Part shown: positions 1-6,660 of the stretch, in pieces
Layout of the letters: every line of letters begins with the position of its first letter
Position numbering within the stretch: position 1 is the first letter of the stretch
Assembly (NCBI GenBank): GCA_947095945.1
Contig: CAMUQM010000017.1
Span: forward strand, 1-18,447
DNA from: an uncultured Prevotella sp.
GTDB lineage: Bacteria > Bacteroidota > Bacteroidia > Bacteroidales > Bacteroidaceae
Reading direction: 5' to 3'
Length of the DNA stretch: 18,447 nucleotides
Program-made: the position numbers and the translations under genes
Notes under the pieces: model-generated
What the model saw: the letters and a program-made list of their open reading frames with translations, nothing else
Database searches by the model: none
Told to the model about the DNA's origin: nothing

Positions 1-31
1 ATCTTGTCTTATTAATTTAAAAAGCTACTTT

Positions 32-523
32 ATGAAAACAGATTATCTTTTACCCTACATCTTTAGGAAGATTGGTTGGTTTATTTTTATCCCTTGCTTT
101 GTCATGATTATGGTTTCTTGGTTAGGTATTAATGACTGGTTTAATGATGACAGACTGAGTTTTATTACCTTACACATTGGAAACTTGAATTTCTTTGCTT
201 CTGAACAAGAGGGACGTTCTTTCTTTTATTTTGCGCAGGAAGACATGTTCTCCGAAATAGTCTACTGTTTGACCTTTATCTCTCTCTATATGATAGCATT
301 TTCAAAGGAAAGAGTTGAGGATGAATATGTTGAACATCTCCGCATGCGTTCATTGGTATGGGCACTGAAAGTAAATACGATTTTCTTTGTAATCTTCACA
401 TGGTTCTGCTTTGGAATGGTTTATATCACGTTGTTAATGCTATCAATGTTCAGCATATTTCTGCTGTTTCACTTCCGTTTTCTTTACGAACTACATAAAA
501 GGAGAATAGATAATGAAGAATAG
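32..523 (+). CDS. Small four-helix membrane protein, function unknown
   Basis: A 163-residue protein with about four hydrophobic segments, near residues 14-32, 73-90, 107-130 and 131-152. A charged stretch, SKERVEDEYVEHLRMRS, sits at about 91-107 just before the third helix; it is the most distinctive part and probably faces the cytoplasm. There is no signal peptide of the secreted type and no catalytic motif. The stop overlaps the start of the next gene by 11 bp, so the two are almost certainly translated together. Pairs of a small membrane protein and a short Xre-type regulator are common in Bacteroidota and Firmicutes, and the membrane partner may signal to or be controlled by the regulator; that is inference. 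Its promoter would lie mostly outside the window. I do not recognise a named family with certainty. Confidence 0.8.
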   Translation: MKTDYLLPYIFRKIGWFIFIPCFVMIMVSWLGINDWFNDDRLSFITLHIGNLNFFASEQEGRSFFYFAQEDMFSEIVYCLTFISLYMIAFSKERVEDEYVEHLRMRSLVWALKVNTIFFVIFTWFCFGMVYITLLMLSMFSIFLLFHFRFLYELHKRRIDNEE

Positions 524-713
524 TATAAGAGTAGAGCGGGCAATCAAACGCATGACTCAGGCGCAATTAGCAGAACTTATTGGGGTATCTCGTCAAACGA
601 TTGTCGCTATTGAAAGCGAGAAGTATGTTCCCTCAACAGTTCTCAGTCTGAAGATAGCACGTGTATTCGATAAGCGTGTAGATGATATTTTTGAACTTGA
701 AGAAGGCGATTAA
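513..713 (+). CDS. Short Xre/Cro-type HTH transcriptional regulator
   Basis: A 66-residue protein that is essentially one helix-turn-helix domain of the HTH_3 (Xre) type. The diagnostic stretch is MTQAQLAELIGVSRQTIVAI at residues 14-33, with helix 2 at TQAQLAELIG and the recognition helix beginning at SRQTIVAIE; it continues with the usual YVPSTVLSLKIARVF and ends in the acidic tail DDIFELEEGD. This length and tail match the small YozG-like regulators that consist of a DNA-binding domain alone. It overlaps the preceding membrane-protein gene by 11 bp, so the two form one operon. It probably regulates its own operon or neighbouring genes as a dimer; the target is unknown. Confidence 0.9.
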   Translation: MKNSIRVERAIKRMTQAQLAELIGVSRQTIVAIESEKYVPSTVLSLKIARVFDKRVDDIFELEEGD

Positions 714-752
714 AGCCTTGTATCTATACTCCTCATTTTCGATATCATCGGT

Positions 753-835
753 AATCATAATTATGAATTGTGAATTATGAATTATGAATTAAGGCTAATC
801 ATAATTATGAATTGTGAATTATGAATTTTGAATTA
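753..835. repeat. AT-rich tandem repeat, two units of 44 bp
   Basis: The 31-bp core beginning AATCATAATTATGAATTG occurs at 753-783 and again, base for base, at 797-827. Each core itself consists of ATTATGAATT / ATTGTGAATT variants with an approximate 7-10 bp periodicity. The second unit ends in TTTTGAATTAA. Such ATTATGAATT strings are frequent in AT-rich intergenic DNA and look like slippage products. No gene is encoded. Confidence 0.85.
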
Positions 836-891
836 AAAGAAAAAAGTCCGATGGGCAAGGTGAAAGTAACTCACACTTGCCTCATCGGACT
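835..891 (-). terminator. Intrinsic terminator of ahpF
   Basis: AGTCCGATGGGCAAG at 845-859 pairs with CTTGCCTCATCGGACT at 876-891, giving a stem of about 15 bp with a single bulge. Read on the minus strand, the stem is followed by a U-rich run (the complement of the A-rich 831-844). It begins 35 bp beyond the ahpF stop codon. Confidence 0.9.
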
Positions 892-925
892 CAACATATA
901 CTCAAGTCAGAGAAGATTAGTTGTA

Positions 926-2479
926 TTATATCACGCCACGGATACGGTCGTCAAAGGCTGAAAGGGCAGCTTTAGCACCTTCTCCCATAGCGATTGTAAT
1001 CTGTTTGTAAGGTACCGTTGTAACGTCACCAGCAGCATATACGCCACTCAGACTTGTACGGTTGGTTGCATCAACGATAATTTCATTGCGAGGAGTAACC
1101 TCTACTTGATCCTTGAAAGCATCGCTGTTTGGCGACAAACCAATCTGAACAAAGACACCATCTAAGGTAATTTTGCGCTCCTCATCATTGGTGCGGTCCT
1201 TTACTTTGATGCCCGATAGCTTCTGACCATCACCCAAGAGGGCTGTTGTCTGAGTAGAAAGGAACACCTCTACGTTAGGCAGACTGGCTACTTTCTGCTG
1301 TAGAACCTCATCGGCACGCATAGCATCAGCGAACTCAAGAACCGTTACGTGGCGGCAGATACCAGCCAAGTCAATGGCTGCTTCGATACCAGAGTTACCA
1401 CCACCGATGACTGCTACATCCTTACCTTTGTAGAAAGGACCGTCGCAATGAGGGCAGAAATGCTCACCATGACCGATATATTTGTCCTCATCTGGCAGAC
1501 CAAGACGGCGCCAGCTTGCACCAGTTGCAATCACGACTGCAGGTGCGGTGAAGGTTTCGCCACCACGTACAGAAACAGTCTTCACAGCCTCTTTCAGGTT
1601 GGTAGAAACCACCTTACGATTGTCGAATACATCTATTGAATATTCATTGATATGGGTACGGAGGTCAGCAGCAAGCTGTGTACCTGTTGTCTTTGTGACA
1701 GAGATAAGGTTCTCGATGCCTGTTGTATCGTTTACCTGTCCTCCGATGCGCTCCGCAACGATAGCTACGCGCAAGCCTTTGCGGGCAGAGTAGATAGCAG
1801 AAGATGCTCCAGCAGGACCACCACCGAGTACGATAACATCATATTCACGTATTGTCTGCACAGCATTCTCATCGTGGTCGGTGCCTACCTTGTCCTCTAA
1901 TTCCTGCAAAAGGATACCGAGATCGCCACGACCCGTGTGTAATGGCTCTCCATTAACGTACACAGAAGGTACGCCTTGTATGTTTAAACGTTGTATTTCA
2001 TCCTGACATAGACCGCCATCAACCATCTCATTGCTAATATTTGGGTTGATAAGCGCCATTACGTTGAGTGCCTGAACAACGTCAGGACAGTTTGTACAGG
2101 TGAGAGATACGTAAGTCTGAAGGCGGATTTCACCCTTCAATGACTTGATACGTGCAGCAATCGCCTCGTCTGGGAGGTTCTTGCCCTGTCCATCAGTATT
2201 GAGGACAGCGAGGAGCAACGAGGTAAACTCGTGTCCGTTTGGTATGCCACGGAAGCTAATACCAGTTTCTTCACCATTGCGAAGGATACTAAACGAGAAC
2301 TGTTCTCCTTCCTTATAAACTGTCTTAATCTTGTCAGAAGTAGAGGCGAAATCCTCGAGGAAGGAAGAGAACTCTGCTGAGTTTTCGTCATTGCTGTTGC
2401 GGGTTACGCTAAGTGTTATATCAGATGAGAGCGAAGCAAAGACGCCTTTCACCTGTTCGAGTATGCTTGAATCTAACAT
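926..2479 (-). CDS. ahpF: Alkyl hydroperoxide reductase subunit F (NAD(P)H:peroxiredoxin reductase)
   Basis: AhpF is a cytoplasmic flavoprotein that takes electrons from NAD(P)H and reduces oxidised AhpC. The 517-residue length is normal for the family. The N-terminal thioredoxin/glutaredoxin-like region carries the CTNC disulfide centre (C128, C131). The FAD-binding loop GGGPAGA is at 219-225, the catalytic flavin disulfide CPHC is at 342-345, and the pyridine-nucleotide loop GGGNSG is at 359-364; these positions lie within a few residues of the E. coli protein. The start at 2479 is supported by a purine-rich AAGGAGAG on the minus strand about 10 nt upstream. The gene lies downstream of ahpC, separated by 115 bp that include a terminator-like hairpin, so it is probably expressed at a lower level than ahpC. 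A strong terminator follows its stop. Confidence 0.98.
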   Translation of the reverse strand: MLDSSILEQVKGVFASLSSDITLSVTRNSNDENSAEFSSFLEDFASTSDKIKTVYKEGEQFSFSILRNGEETGISFRGIPNGHEFTSLLLAVLNTDGQGKNLPDEAIAARIKSLKGEIRLQTYVSLTCTNCPDVVQALNVMALINPNISNEMVDGGLCQDEIQRLNIQGVPSVYVNGEPLHTGRGDLGILLQELEDKVGTDHDENAVQTIREYDVIVLGGGPAGASSAIYSARKGLRVAIVAERIGGQVNDTTGIENLISVTKTTGTQLAADLRTHINEYSIDVFDNRKVVSTNLKEAVKTVSVRGGETFTAPAVVIATGASWRRLGLPDEDKYIGHGEHFCPHCDGPFYKGKDVAVIGGGNSGIEAAIDLAGICRHVTVLEFADAMRADEVLQQKVASLPNVEVFLSTQTTALLGDGQKLSGIKVKDRTNDEERKITLDGVFVQIGLSPNSDAFKDQVEVTPRNEIIVDATNRTSLSGVYAAGDVTTVPYKQITIAMGEGAKAALSAFDDRIRGVI

Positions 2480-2503
2480 GGGTTTGTATATTTCTCTCCT
2501 TAT

Positions 2504-2547
2504 TAATAAAAAAGTGGAGAGATTAAGTCCGAGACTTATCTCTCCAC
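2504..2547 (-). terminator. Terminator or attenuator between ahpC and ahpF
   Basis: GTGGAGAGATTAAGT (2514-2528) and ACTTATCTCTCCAC (2534-2547) form a stem of about 14 bp with one bulged base. On the minus strand the hairpin is followed directly by U6 (complement of the A run at 2508-2513). It lies after ahpC and immediately before the ahpF ribosome-binding region, so it should stop most ahpC transcripts while letting a fraction continue into ahpF. Confidence 0.85.
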
Positions 2548-2594
2548 CATAACTTCTATGACACTTTTATGTCAGTTATTACCGATTCTAAGTC

Positions 2595-3161
2595 TTAGAG
2601 CTTACCTACGAGGTCGATACTTGGCTTCAATGTCTCGCCACCCTTCTTCCACTTAGCTGGGCAAACCTCACCCTCGTGAGAAGCAACAAACAAAGCAGCC
2701 TCAACCTTACGTACCAACTCATCAGCGTTACGACCGATGCTGTTATCCTGAATTTCAGCAATCTTAACGAGACCCTCTGGGTTTACGAGGAATGTACCAC
2801 GGTAAGCCACACCTTCATCCTCTTTGTATACACCGAAGCCACGGCTCAATACGCCTGTTGGGTCAGCGAGCATAGAGTACTTAATCTTTCTGATTGTCTC
2901 AGAAGCATCGTGCCATGCCTTGTGTACGAAGTGAGTATCAGTACTTACCGAGAATACCTCTACACCAAGACCCTTGAGCTGCTCATACTTGTCAGCCAAA
3001 TCCTCCAACTCTGTAGGACATACGAAAGTGAAGTCAGCTGGATAAAAGAAGAAGAGCGCCCATTTGCCCTCGATATCCTTGTTAGAAACGGTCTTAAACT
3101 GTCCGTCCTGAAAAGCCTGAACGGTAAACTCTGGTGCGTGTGCATTGATAATTGGTTCCAT
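2595..3161 (-). CDS. ahpC: Alkyl hydroperoxide reductase subunit C (typical 2-Cys peroxiredoxin)
   Basis: AhpC reduces hydrogen peroxide and organic hydroperoxides in the cytoplasm and is recycled by AhpF. The protein has 188 residues, the usual length. The peroxidatic cysteine is C48 in FTFVCPTEL, and the resolving cysteine is C167 in GEVCPAKW near the C-terminus, so this is a typical 2-Cys peroxiredoxin of the AhpC subfamily. The start at 3161 gives the standard N-terminus with the motif FFYPADFTFVC at the right distance. There is no clear Shine-Dalgarno sequence, as is usual for Bacteroidota. The gene has a good -33/-7 promoter (3210-3240) with OxyR-like sites directly upstream and a PerR-like dyad inside the promoter. 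oxyR is divergent, about 650 bp away. Confidence 0.98.
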   Translation of the reverse strand: MEPIINAHAPEFTVQAFQDGQFKTVSNKDIEGKWALFFFYPADFTFVCPTELEDLADKYEQLKGLGVEVFSVSTDTHFVHKAWHDASETIRKIKYSMLADPTGVLSRGFGVYKEDEGVAYRGTFLVNPEGLVKIAEIQDNSIGRNADELVRKVEAALFVASHEGEVCPAKWKKGGETLKPSIDLVGKL

Positions 3162-3209
3162 ATTTTCTTAAAACTATTTATGTGATAAATTATTTTTTGT
3201 TTTGTAATG

Positions 3210-3240
3210 CAAAGTTAGTATTTGTAATTATTACAGCCAA
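3210..3240 (-). promoter_or_regulatory. ahpC promoter (Bacteroidota -33/-7 type)
   Basis: Read on the minus strand, TAACTTTG (plus-strand CAAAGTTA at 3210-3217) matches the TAnnTTTG -7 element. TTGG (plus-strand CCAA at 3237-3240) occupies the -33 position, with exactly 19 bp between them. Transcription would begin about 45 bp before the ahpC start codon. Confidence 0.75.
3222..3236. promoter_or_regulatory. PerR/Fur-like dyad within the ahpC promoter
   Basis: TGTAATTATTACA (3223-3235) is a perfect 6-1-6 inverted repeat lying between the -33 and -7 elements. In the 15-bp frame 3222-3236 it matches 12 of the 14 defined positions of the PerR box TTATAATnATTATAA. A repressor bound here would block RNA polymerase. 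The identity of the regulator is inference, and no perR gene is in the window. Confidence 0.5.
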
Positions 3241-3275
3241 TAGATAAAATCTATATGCTGATTAATAAAATCTAT
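3240..3275. promoter_or_regulatory. Tandem OxyR-like binding sites upstream of ahpC
   Basis: ATAGATAAAATCTAT at 3240-3254 matches the OxyR half-site consensus ATAGnTnnnAnCTAT at every defined base. A second copy, ATTAATAAAATCTAT at 3261-3275, has two mismatches. Their centres are 21 bp apart, two helical turns, close to the 22 bp of the E. coli consensus. The array abuts the ahpC -33 element, the position expected for activation by tetrameric OxyR, whose gene is divergent here. Confidence 0.7.
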
Positions 3276-3513
3276 CAAGCTTATCACCAGTGCTGATTAT
3301 CAACAAGTTGCACTCATTTATTTGGTAAATTAAAAGATTACCTTCAGATAAAAAATATATTAAACATATACCTATACAATGCAATACTGAATAGAAAGCA
3401 CTCGTATTGCCTTTGAAAAGCAAGATGAATAAGCAAAGAACAACTCTTACTTAATCACAAGTTGTTGTCAATAAAATCATATATAATAAGGTTGTTAACC
3501 TTTAATATGCTTA

Positions 3514-3574
3514 GTGCTCAGCCTCCGCACGCTTTGTGTTCAGCCTCCGCACCACATGTGCGGGGCGTTAACAC
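3514..3574. repeat. Direct repeats plus imperfect palindrome (CAGCCTCCGCAC element)
   Basis: GTGCTCAGCCTCCGCAC (3514-3530) and GTGTTCAGCCTCCGCAC (3536-3552) are direct repeats with a 22-bp period and one mismatch. The second copy is followed, after CACAT, by an inverted copy GTGCGGGGCGTTAACAC (3558-3574) with four mismatches. Together these can fold into a long hairpin with a perfect CCGCAC/GTGCGG core. Its GC-richness stands out in AT-rich DNA. It looks like a REP-type or MITE-like intergenic element. Confidence 0.7.
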
Positions 3575-3671
3575 ACTTGGTGGGTGGTGGCTTGTTGATT
3601 GTTGGGTGATGGTTGTTAGGTGGTGAGGAATACTGATATGAAACTTATAAGGTGGTGAAGATTAATACTTA

Positions 3672-3707
3672 TTTATAGTGATTGGGCGTGTATGCACTCA
3701 CTATAAA
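3672..3707. repeat. 10-bp-arm inverted repeat upstream of oxyR
   Basis: TTTATAGTGA (3672-3681) and TCACTATAAA (3698-3707) are perfect inverted arms around a 16-bp loop. It lies about 100 bp before the oxyR start codon and could be an operator or an RNA hairpin; no downstream T-run marks it as a terminator. Confidence 0.6.
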
Positions 3708-3773
3708 GGATGAAAAAGAGCTATATTAAGCATAAAAACACGATGATAGCACGGCTATTCGGCTTTTTTTATC

Positions 3774-3781
3774 TATTTTTG
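3774..3781 (+). promoter_or_regulatory. Probable -7 box of oxyR
   Basis: TATTTTTG matches TAnnTTTG and ends 27 bp before the oxyR start codon, giving a short leader. I see no good TTTG at the -33 position, so the promoter may be weak or activator-dependent. Confidence 0.45.
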
Positions 3782-3808
3782 CCATAGTCTATACATTGTA
3801 TTAGAAGA

Positions 3809-4711
3809 ATGACACTACAACAATTAGAATATGTAATGGCAGTTTATCGGCTCAAACATTTTGCAAAGGCAGCCGATGATTGCAATGTCACACAGCCAAC
3901 ACTTAGTTCGATGATTCAAAAATTGGAAGACGAATTAGGTGTGAAAATCTTTGATCGTAAACGTCAGCCTATACAGCCAACACAAGCGGGAATGAAGGTG
4001 ATAGAGGAGGCTTGGAAGGTGCTTACACGTGCCAAGAAACTCAAACAAGTCATTGACGAGGAACGTCAAGTGCTTACGGGTACCTTTGAAGTAGGAGTTT
4101 TGCCAACCATCGCACCTTACCTTATTCCACGTTTCTTTCCTCAGCTGATGAACGAACACCCAGAGATGGATGTGCGAATTACGGAGATGAAAACTGAGGA
4201 TATGCGCAGAGCACTTCGTCGGGGTGACATTGATGCAGGAATCTTGGCACGTGTTGACGGACTGGAAGAGATGGAGTGCACACCGCTCTTTCGTGAACAA
4301 TTCTTTGCTTATGTAGCCGAAGGCGACCCATTGTTTGAGAAAGAGTTTATTCGTCCTGCTGACTTGTCGGGAGAGTTCTTGTGGTTGTTGGACGAAGGAC
4401 ATTGTTTCCGTGACCAGTTGGTTAAGTTCTGCCAACTGAAGTCAGCTGCCTTGAGCAAGAAGAGCTATAACTTAGGAAGCATAGAGACCTTTATGCGTAT
4501 TGTAGAGAAGGGTAAGGGTGTAACCTTTATTCCACAGCTTGCTCTCTCACAGCTCACAAAGGAGCAGCATCGCCTTGTACGTCCTTTTGCTCATCCAGTG
4601 CCTACACGTGAGATTATTATGATGACTTCGACGAGTTTCATTCGTCATAGGTTGCTCCGTATGCTTGCAGATAGGATTAAAGAATCCTTACCAAATGATT
4701 TCCAAAGCTAA
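3809..4711 (+). CDS. oxyR: Peroxide-sensing LysR-type regulator OxyR
   Basis: OxyR is a cytoplasmic LysR-family activator that is switched by formation of an intramolecular disulfide when peroxide rises. The 300-residue protein begins with the LysR winged HTH (residues 1-60; FAKAADDCNVTQPTLSSMIQ around 18-37 carries the HTH) followed by a linker helix and the substrate-binding-like regulatory domain. The motif EGHCFRDQLVKFC places cysteines at residues 199 and 208, the same numbers as the redox pair of E. coli OxyR. This separates it from other LysR proteins. It is divergent from ahpC, whose promoter carries matching OxyR sites, so it very probably controls ahpC and ahpF. A hairpin follows 46 bp after the stop. 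Confidence 0.97.
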   Translation: MTLQQLEYVMAVYRLKHFAKAADDCNVTQPTLSSMIQKLEDELGVKIFDRKRQPIQPTQAGMKVIEEAWKVLTRAKKLKQVIDEERQVLTGTFEVGVLPTIAPYLIPRFFPQLMNEHPEMDVRITEMKTEDMRRALRRGDIDAGILARVDGLEEMECTPLFREQFFAYVAEGDPLFEKEFIRPADLSGEFLWLLDEGHCFRDQLVKFCQLKSAALSKKSYNLGSIETFMRIVEKGKGVTFIPQLALSQLTKEQHRLVRPFAHPVPTREIIMMTSTSFIRHRLLRMLADRIKESLPNDFQS

Positions 4712-4756
4712 ACCTTAACAGCTTCTCTTAGGGAAGTAATAAGAACTGAAAAAGTA

Positions 4757-4787
4757 AACCCCAGCTACTTCAACAGTAACTGGGGTT
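4757..4787. terminator. Shared hairpin terminator between oxyR and the glp operon end
   Basis: AACCCCAG (4757-4764) pairs with CTGGGGTT (4780-4787), extended inside by TACT/AGTA. On the minus strand the stem is followed by TTTACTTTTTC, so it works best for the convergent minus-strand operon. It may also help end oxyR transcripts, although the plus strand has only a weak U tract. Confidence 0.75.
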
Positions 4788-4877
4788 CATTGTCATCCTT
4801 AAACAATCTTGCTAAGTAAATGATAGAACCTGTAAAACTAAAATTAAATTACATCTATATATGGAGAGATATGTGTT

Positions 4878-5831
4878 TTAATAGATAACAACGGCTGGAT
4901 TAGAAACATCTGTAGCAGCGTTCTGTTTTACGTTGTATTCATCACATGCCCAGTTATAGTTTCCTTCGATAACGTCACGTGTGTACTCTGTAATACAGTT
5001 AGGATCAGCTGCCCAATACTGCTTAACAGTCTTGCCACCCATCACCTTCTGTGGTGTCTTGTCATCAGGGTTAAGAATGAGTTTCAAACCCACTGAAGTA
5101 TTCATCATTTCCATATCACCGCGACTGTTGCCTGCTGCGAAGAGTGGACGAGTCTTGATAAAGGTTCTTATAACCTCAGCCTTACCCTCGTCTTGTGGTG
5201 AAGGGAATACAATCTGGTCAGTAACGACACCGCTCATCGTAACAAGTGACTTCACACCAATTACACGATCCTCTTGGAAACCCAACTCTTCAACACAGAA
5301 ACGCTGGTAGAGTAACTCTGGAGAAGCAGAGATTACCCATGTCTCGAAACCATAGTTGCGAAGGTTGGCAAGCAATGCCTTCATCTGAGGATAGAACTTA
5401 TTCTGATACTTCTCGTGGAAACAATCGTCGCCAATGCGCTGTACCTCTTCTGGAGTAAGACCACTGAGGAACTTAATACGGTCGCGCTCACGACTGATAG
5501 CATCCTCTTTTATCATCTTATCAACCAACTTGAACTTCTCAACAGATTTAGCATCCTTCTTGCCAGCATAGTTGCGACGAGCATATTCGTAGAGCGCTTC
5601 TTCTGCAAGATAGTAAGGAACCTGACCGAAGAGGGTTCCGTCACAATCGAAGACAGCCACCTTACGGATGTTCATTGAAATAGTTGACTGGAGGAAAGCC
5701 TCAAGTTTTGCGTTGGTAGCATCAGTGAATCCTACTATCTTCTGATACTTGTAGGTCTGTGCTGAAAGCTGTATTGCACCAATGAAAAGGAATACAGCTA
5801 CGAGTTGAAGGGTTCTTTTAAAATTCTTCAT
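4878..5831 (-). CDS. Secreted HAD-superfamily phosphatase, last gene of the glp operon
   Basis: A 317-residue HAD hydrolase of the phosphoserine-phosphatase-like (IB) type. The nucleophile motif FDCDGTLF has D62 and D64. Motif II is VISAS (serine 168 or 170), a motif III lysine is likely K217 in EGKAE, and motif IV is AGNSRGDMEMM with D239. An asparagine (N235) stands where many relatives have the first aspartate. I start it at 5831, giving MKNFKRTLQL followed by a hydrophobic stretch and LSAQ, a typical signal peptide with no lipobox cysteine; a longer in-frame start at 5975 would lie inside glpF and hide this signal. It therefore probably acts in the periplasm. It sits 46 bp after glpF, which suggests a phosphoester such as glycerol phosphate or phosphocholine as substrate, but that is inference from position only. 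Confidence 0.85.
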   Translation of the reverse strand: MKNFKRTLQLVAVFLFIGAIQLSAQTYKYQKIVGFTDATNAKLEAFLQSTISMNIRKVAVFDCDGTLFGQVPYYLAEEALYEYARRNYAGKKDAKSVEKFKLVDKMIKEDAISRERDRIKFLSGLTPEEVQRIGDDCFHEKYQNKFYPQMKALLANLRNYGFETWVISASPELLYQRFCVEELGFQEDRVIGVKSLVTMSGVVTDQIVFPSPQDEGKAEVIRTFIKTRPLFAAGNSRGDMEMMNTSVGLKLILNPDDKTPQKVMGGKTVKQYWAADPNCITEYTRDVIEGNYNWACDEYNVKQNAATDVSNPAVVIY

Positions 5832-5877
5832 AATAATATTGTTTTTAGTTATTGATATTCTTTTATTGATAAATAGG

Positions 5878-6624
5878 TTATAACTGGAGAAGGGCTGCAC
5901 CACAGAGTCCTGCAATAATACCGCCAACCATAGGTCCGAGAACAGGTACCCACGCGTATGCCCAGTCATTGTCACCTTTCATACAAAGGGCATGAGCGAT
6001 ACGTGGTGATAGGTCACGAGCAGGATTCATAGCATATCCAGTTGGACCACCGAGTGACATTCCGAGTGCAATAATCAGCAGCGTAACAGGGATAGGACCG
6101 AGAGCTGCAAGCCCGAATTTGAAGTGTTGTGGGTCACAACAGTTGCCTTTCGTGCTGAAACTGATGATGATAAAGACAAGTACTAATGTCGCAATCACCT
6201 CACAGAGGAAGTTCAATTTATAGTTGCGGATAGCTGGAGCGGTACAGAATGTACCAAGTTTCGCGGCATCGTTATCTGTTGCATCGTAGTGGTCTTTGTA
6301 GAAAATCCACACGAGGATAGCACCTAAGACACCGCCAATCATTTGTCCAGCAGCATAGATTGGTACTGAACTCCAAGGGAACATACCTGCTGCAGCTAAG
6401 CCAGCTGATACTGCTGGGTTAAGGTGAGCACCCGTATAAGGACCTGCAACAAGCACACCCATACATACTGCAAGACCCCACGCAATGGTGATAACAATCC
6501 ATCCCGAGTTCTGTCCTTTACTCTTGTTCAGCGTTACACAAGCACAAACACCATCTCCGAAAAGCACCAAAATCAGTGTTCCTAATAGTTCCATGAAGAA
6601 CTGTGTTGTCATTGAATATTCCAT
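5878..6624 (-). CDS. glpF: Glycerol uptake facilitator (aquaglyceroporin)
   Basis: An inner-membrane MIP-family channel that lets glycerol diffuse into the cell. The 248-residue protein has the two half-helix signatures: GAHLNPAVS (NPA at 69-71) and GYAMNPARD (NPA at 200-202). The aspartate D204 right after NPAR is characteristic of glycerol-conducting channels rather than strict water channels. About six transmembrane helices are visible. A second possible start lies four codons downstream (MTTQFF). It follows glpK by 36 bp, so glycerol entry and phosphorylation are co-expressed, as in E. coli glpFK but in the opposite order. The secreted phosphatase follows. Confidence 0.95.
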   Translation of the reverse strand: MEYSMTTQFFMELLGTLILVLFGDGVCACVTLNKSKGQNSGWIVITIAWGLAVCMGVLVAGPYTGAHLNPAVSAGLAAAGMFPWSSVPIYAAGQMIGGVLGAILVWIFYKDHYDATDNDAAKLGTFCTAPAIRNYKLNFLCEVIATLVLVFIIISFSTKGNCCDPQHFKFGLAALGPIPVTLLIIALGMSLGGPTGYAMNPARDLSPRIAHALCMKGDNDWAYAWVPVLGPMVGGIIAGLCGAALLQL

Positions 6625-6660
6625 AAGGATTGAATTGTGGTTGTTATTGTATGTTAGGTC

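Larger units (their letters stand above)
714..925. other. Intergenic: AT-rich repeats and terminator
   Basis: This 212-bp convergent gap between the HTH gene and ahpF contains no convincing gene. It holds a 44-bp tandem duplication (753-835) and the ahpF terminator hairpin (845-891), each listed separately. Confidence 0.7.
3276..3808. other. Long oxyR upstream region, no gene
   Basis: About 530 bp between the OxyR-like sites and oxyR contain no credible coding region. A 39-codon ORF at 3507-3626 arises from the repeats and is not supported. The region holds the 22-bp-period CAGCCTCCGCAC repeats and their hairpin, a G/T-rich tract at about 3575-3660 on the plus strand, a 10-bp-arm inverted repeat at 3672-3707, and the likely oxyR -7 box. 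A small dyad AAGGTT-gtt-AACCTT lies at 3488-3502. Confidence 0.6.

Noticed and set aside
2676..3185. A 169-codon plus-strand ORF opposite ahpC.
   Set aside because: It is a frame shadow of ahpC with no recognisable domain.
3507..3626. A 39-codon ORF on the plus strand across the CAGCCTCCGCAC repeats.
   Set aside because: It is created by the repeat and G/T-rich tract, with tryptophan-rich, low-complexity content and no initiation signals.
3744..3771. Terminator-like sequence ending in a T7 run before oxyR.
   Set aside because: The upstream bases do not form a stable stem, and there is no plus-strand gene upstream to terminate.
5832..5975. Upstream extension of the HAD phosphatase (48 extra residues starting at 5975).
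   Set aside because: It lies mainly inside glpF in another frame, and the start at 5831 yields a proper signal peptide.
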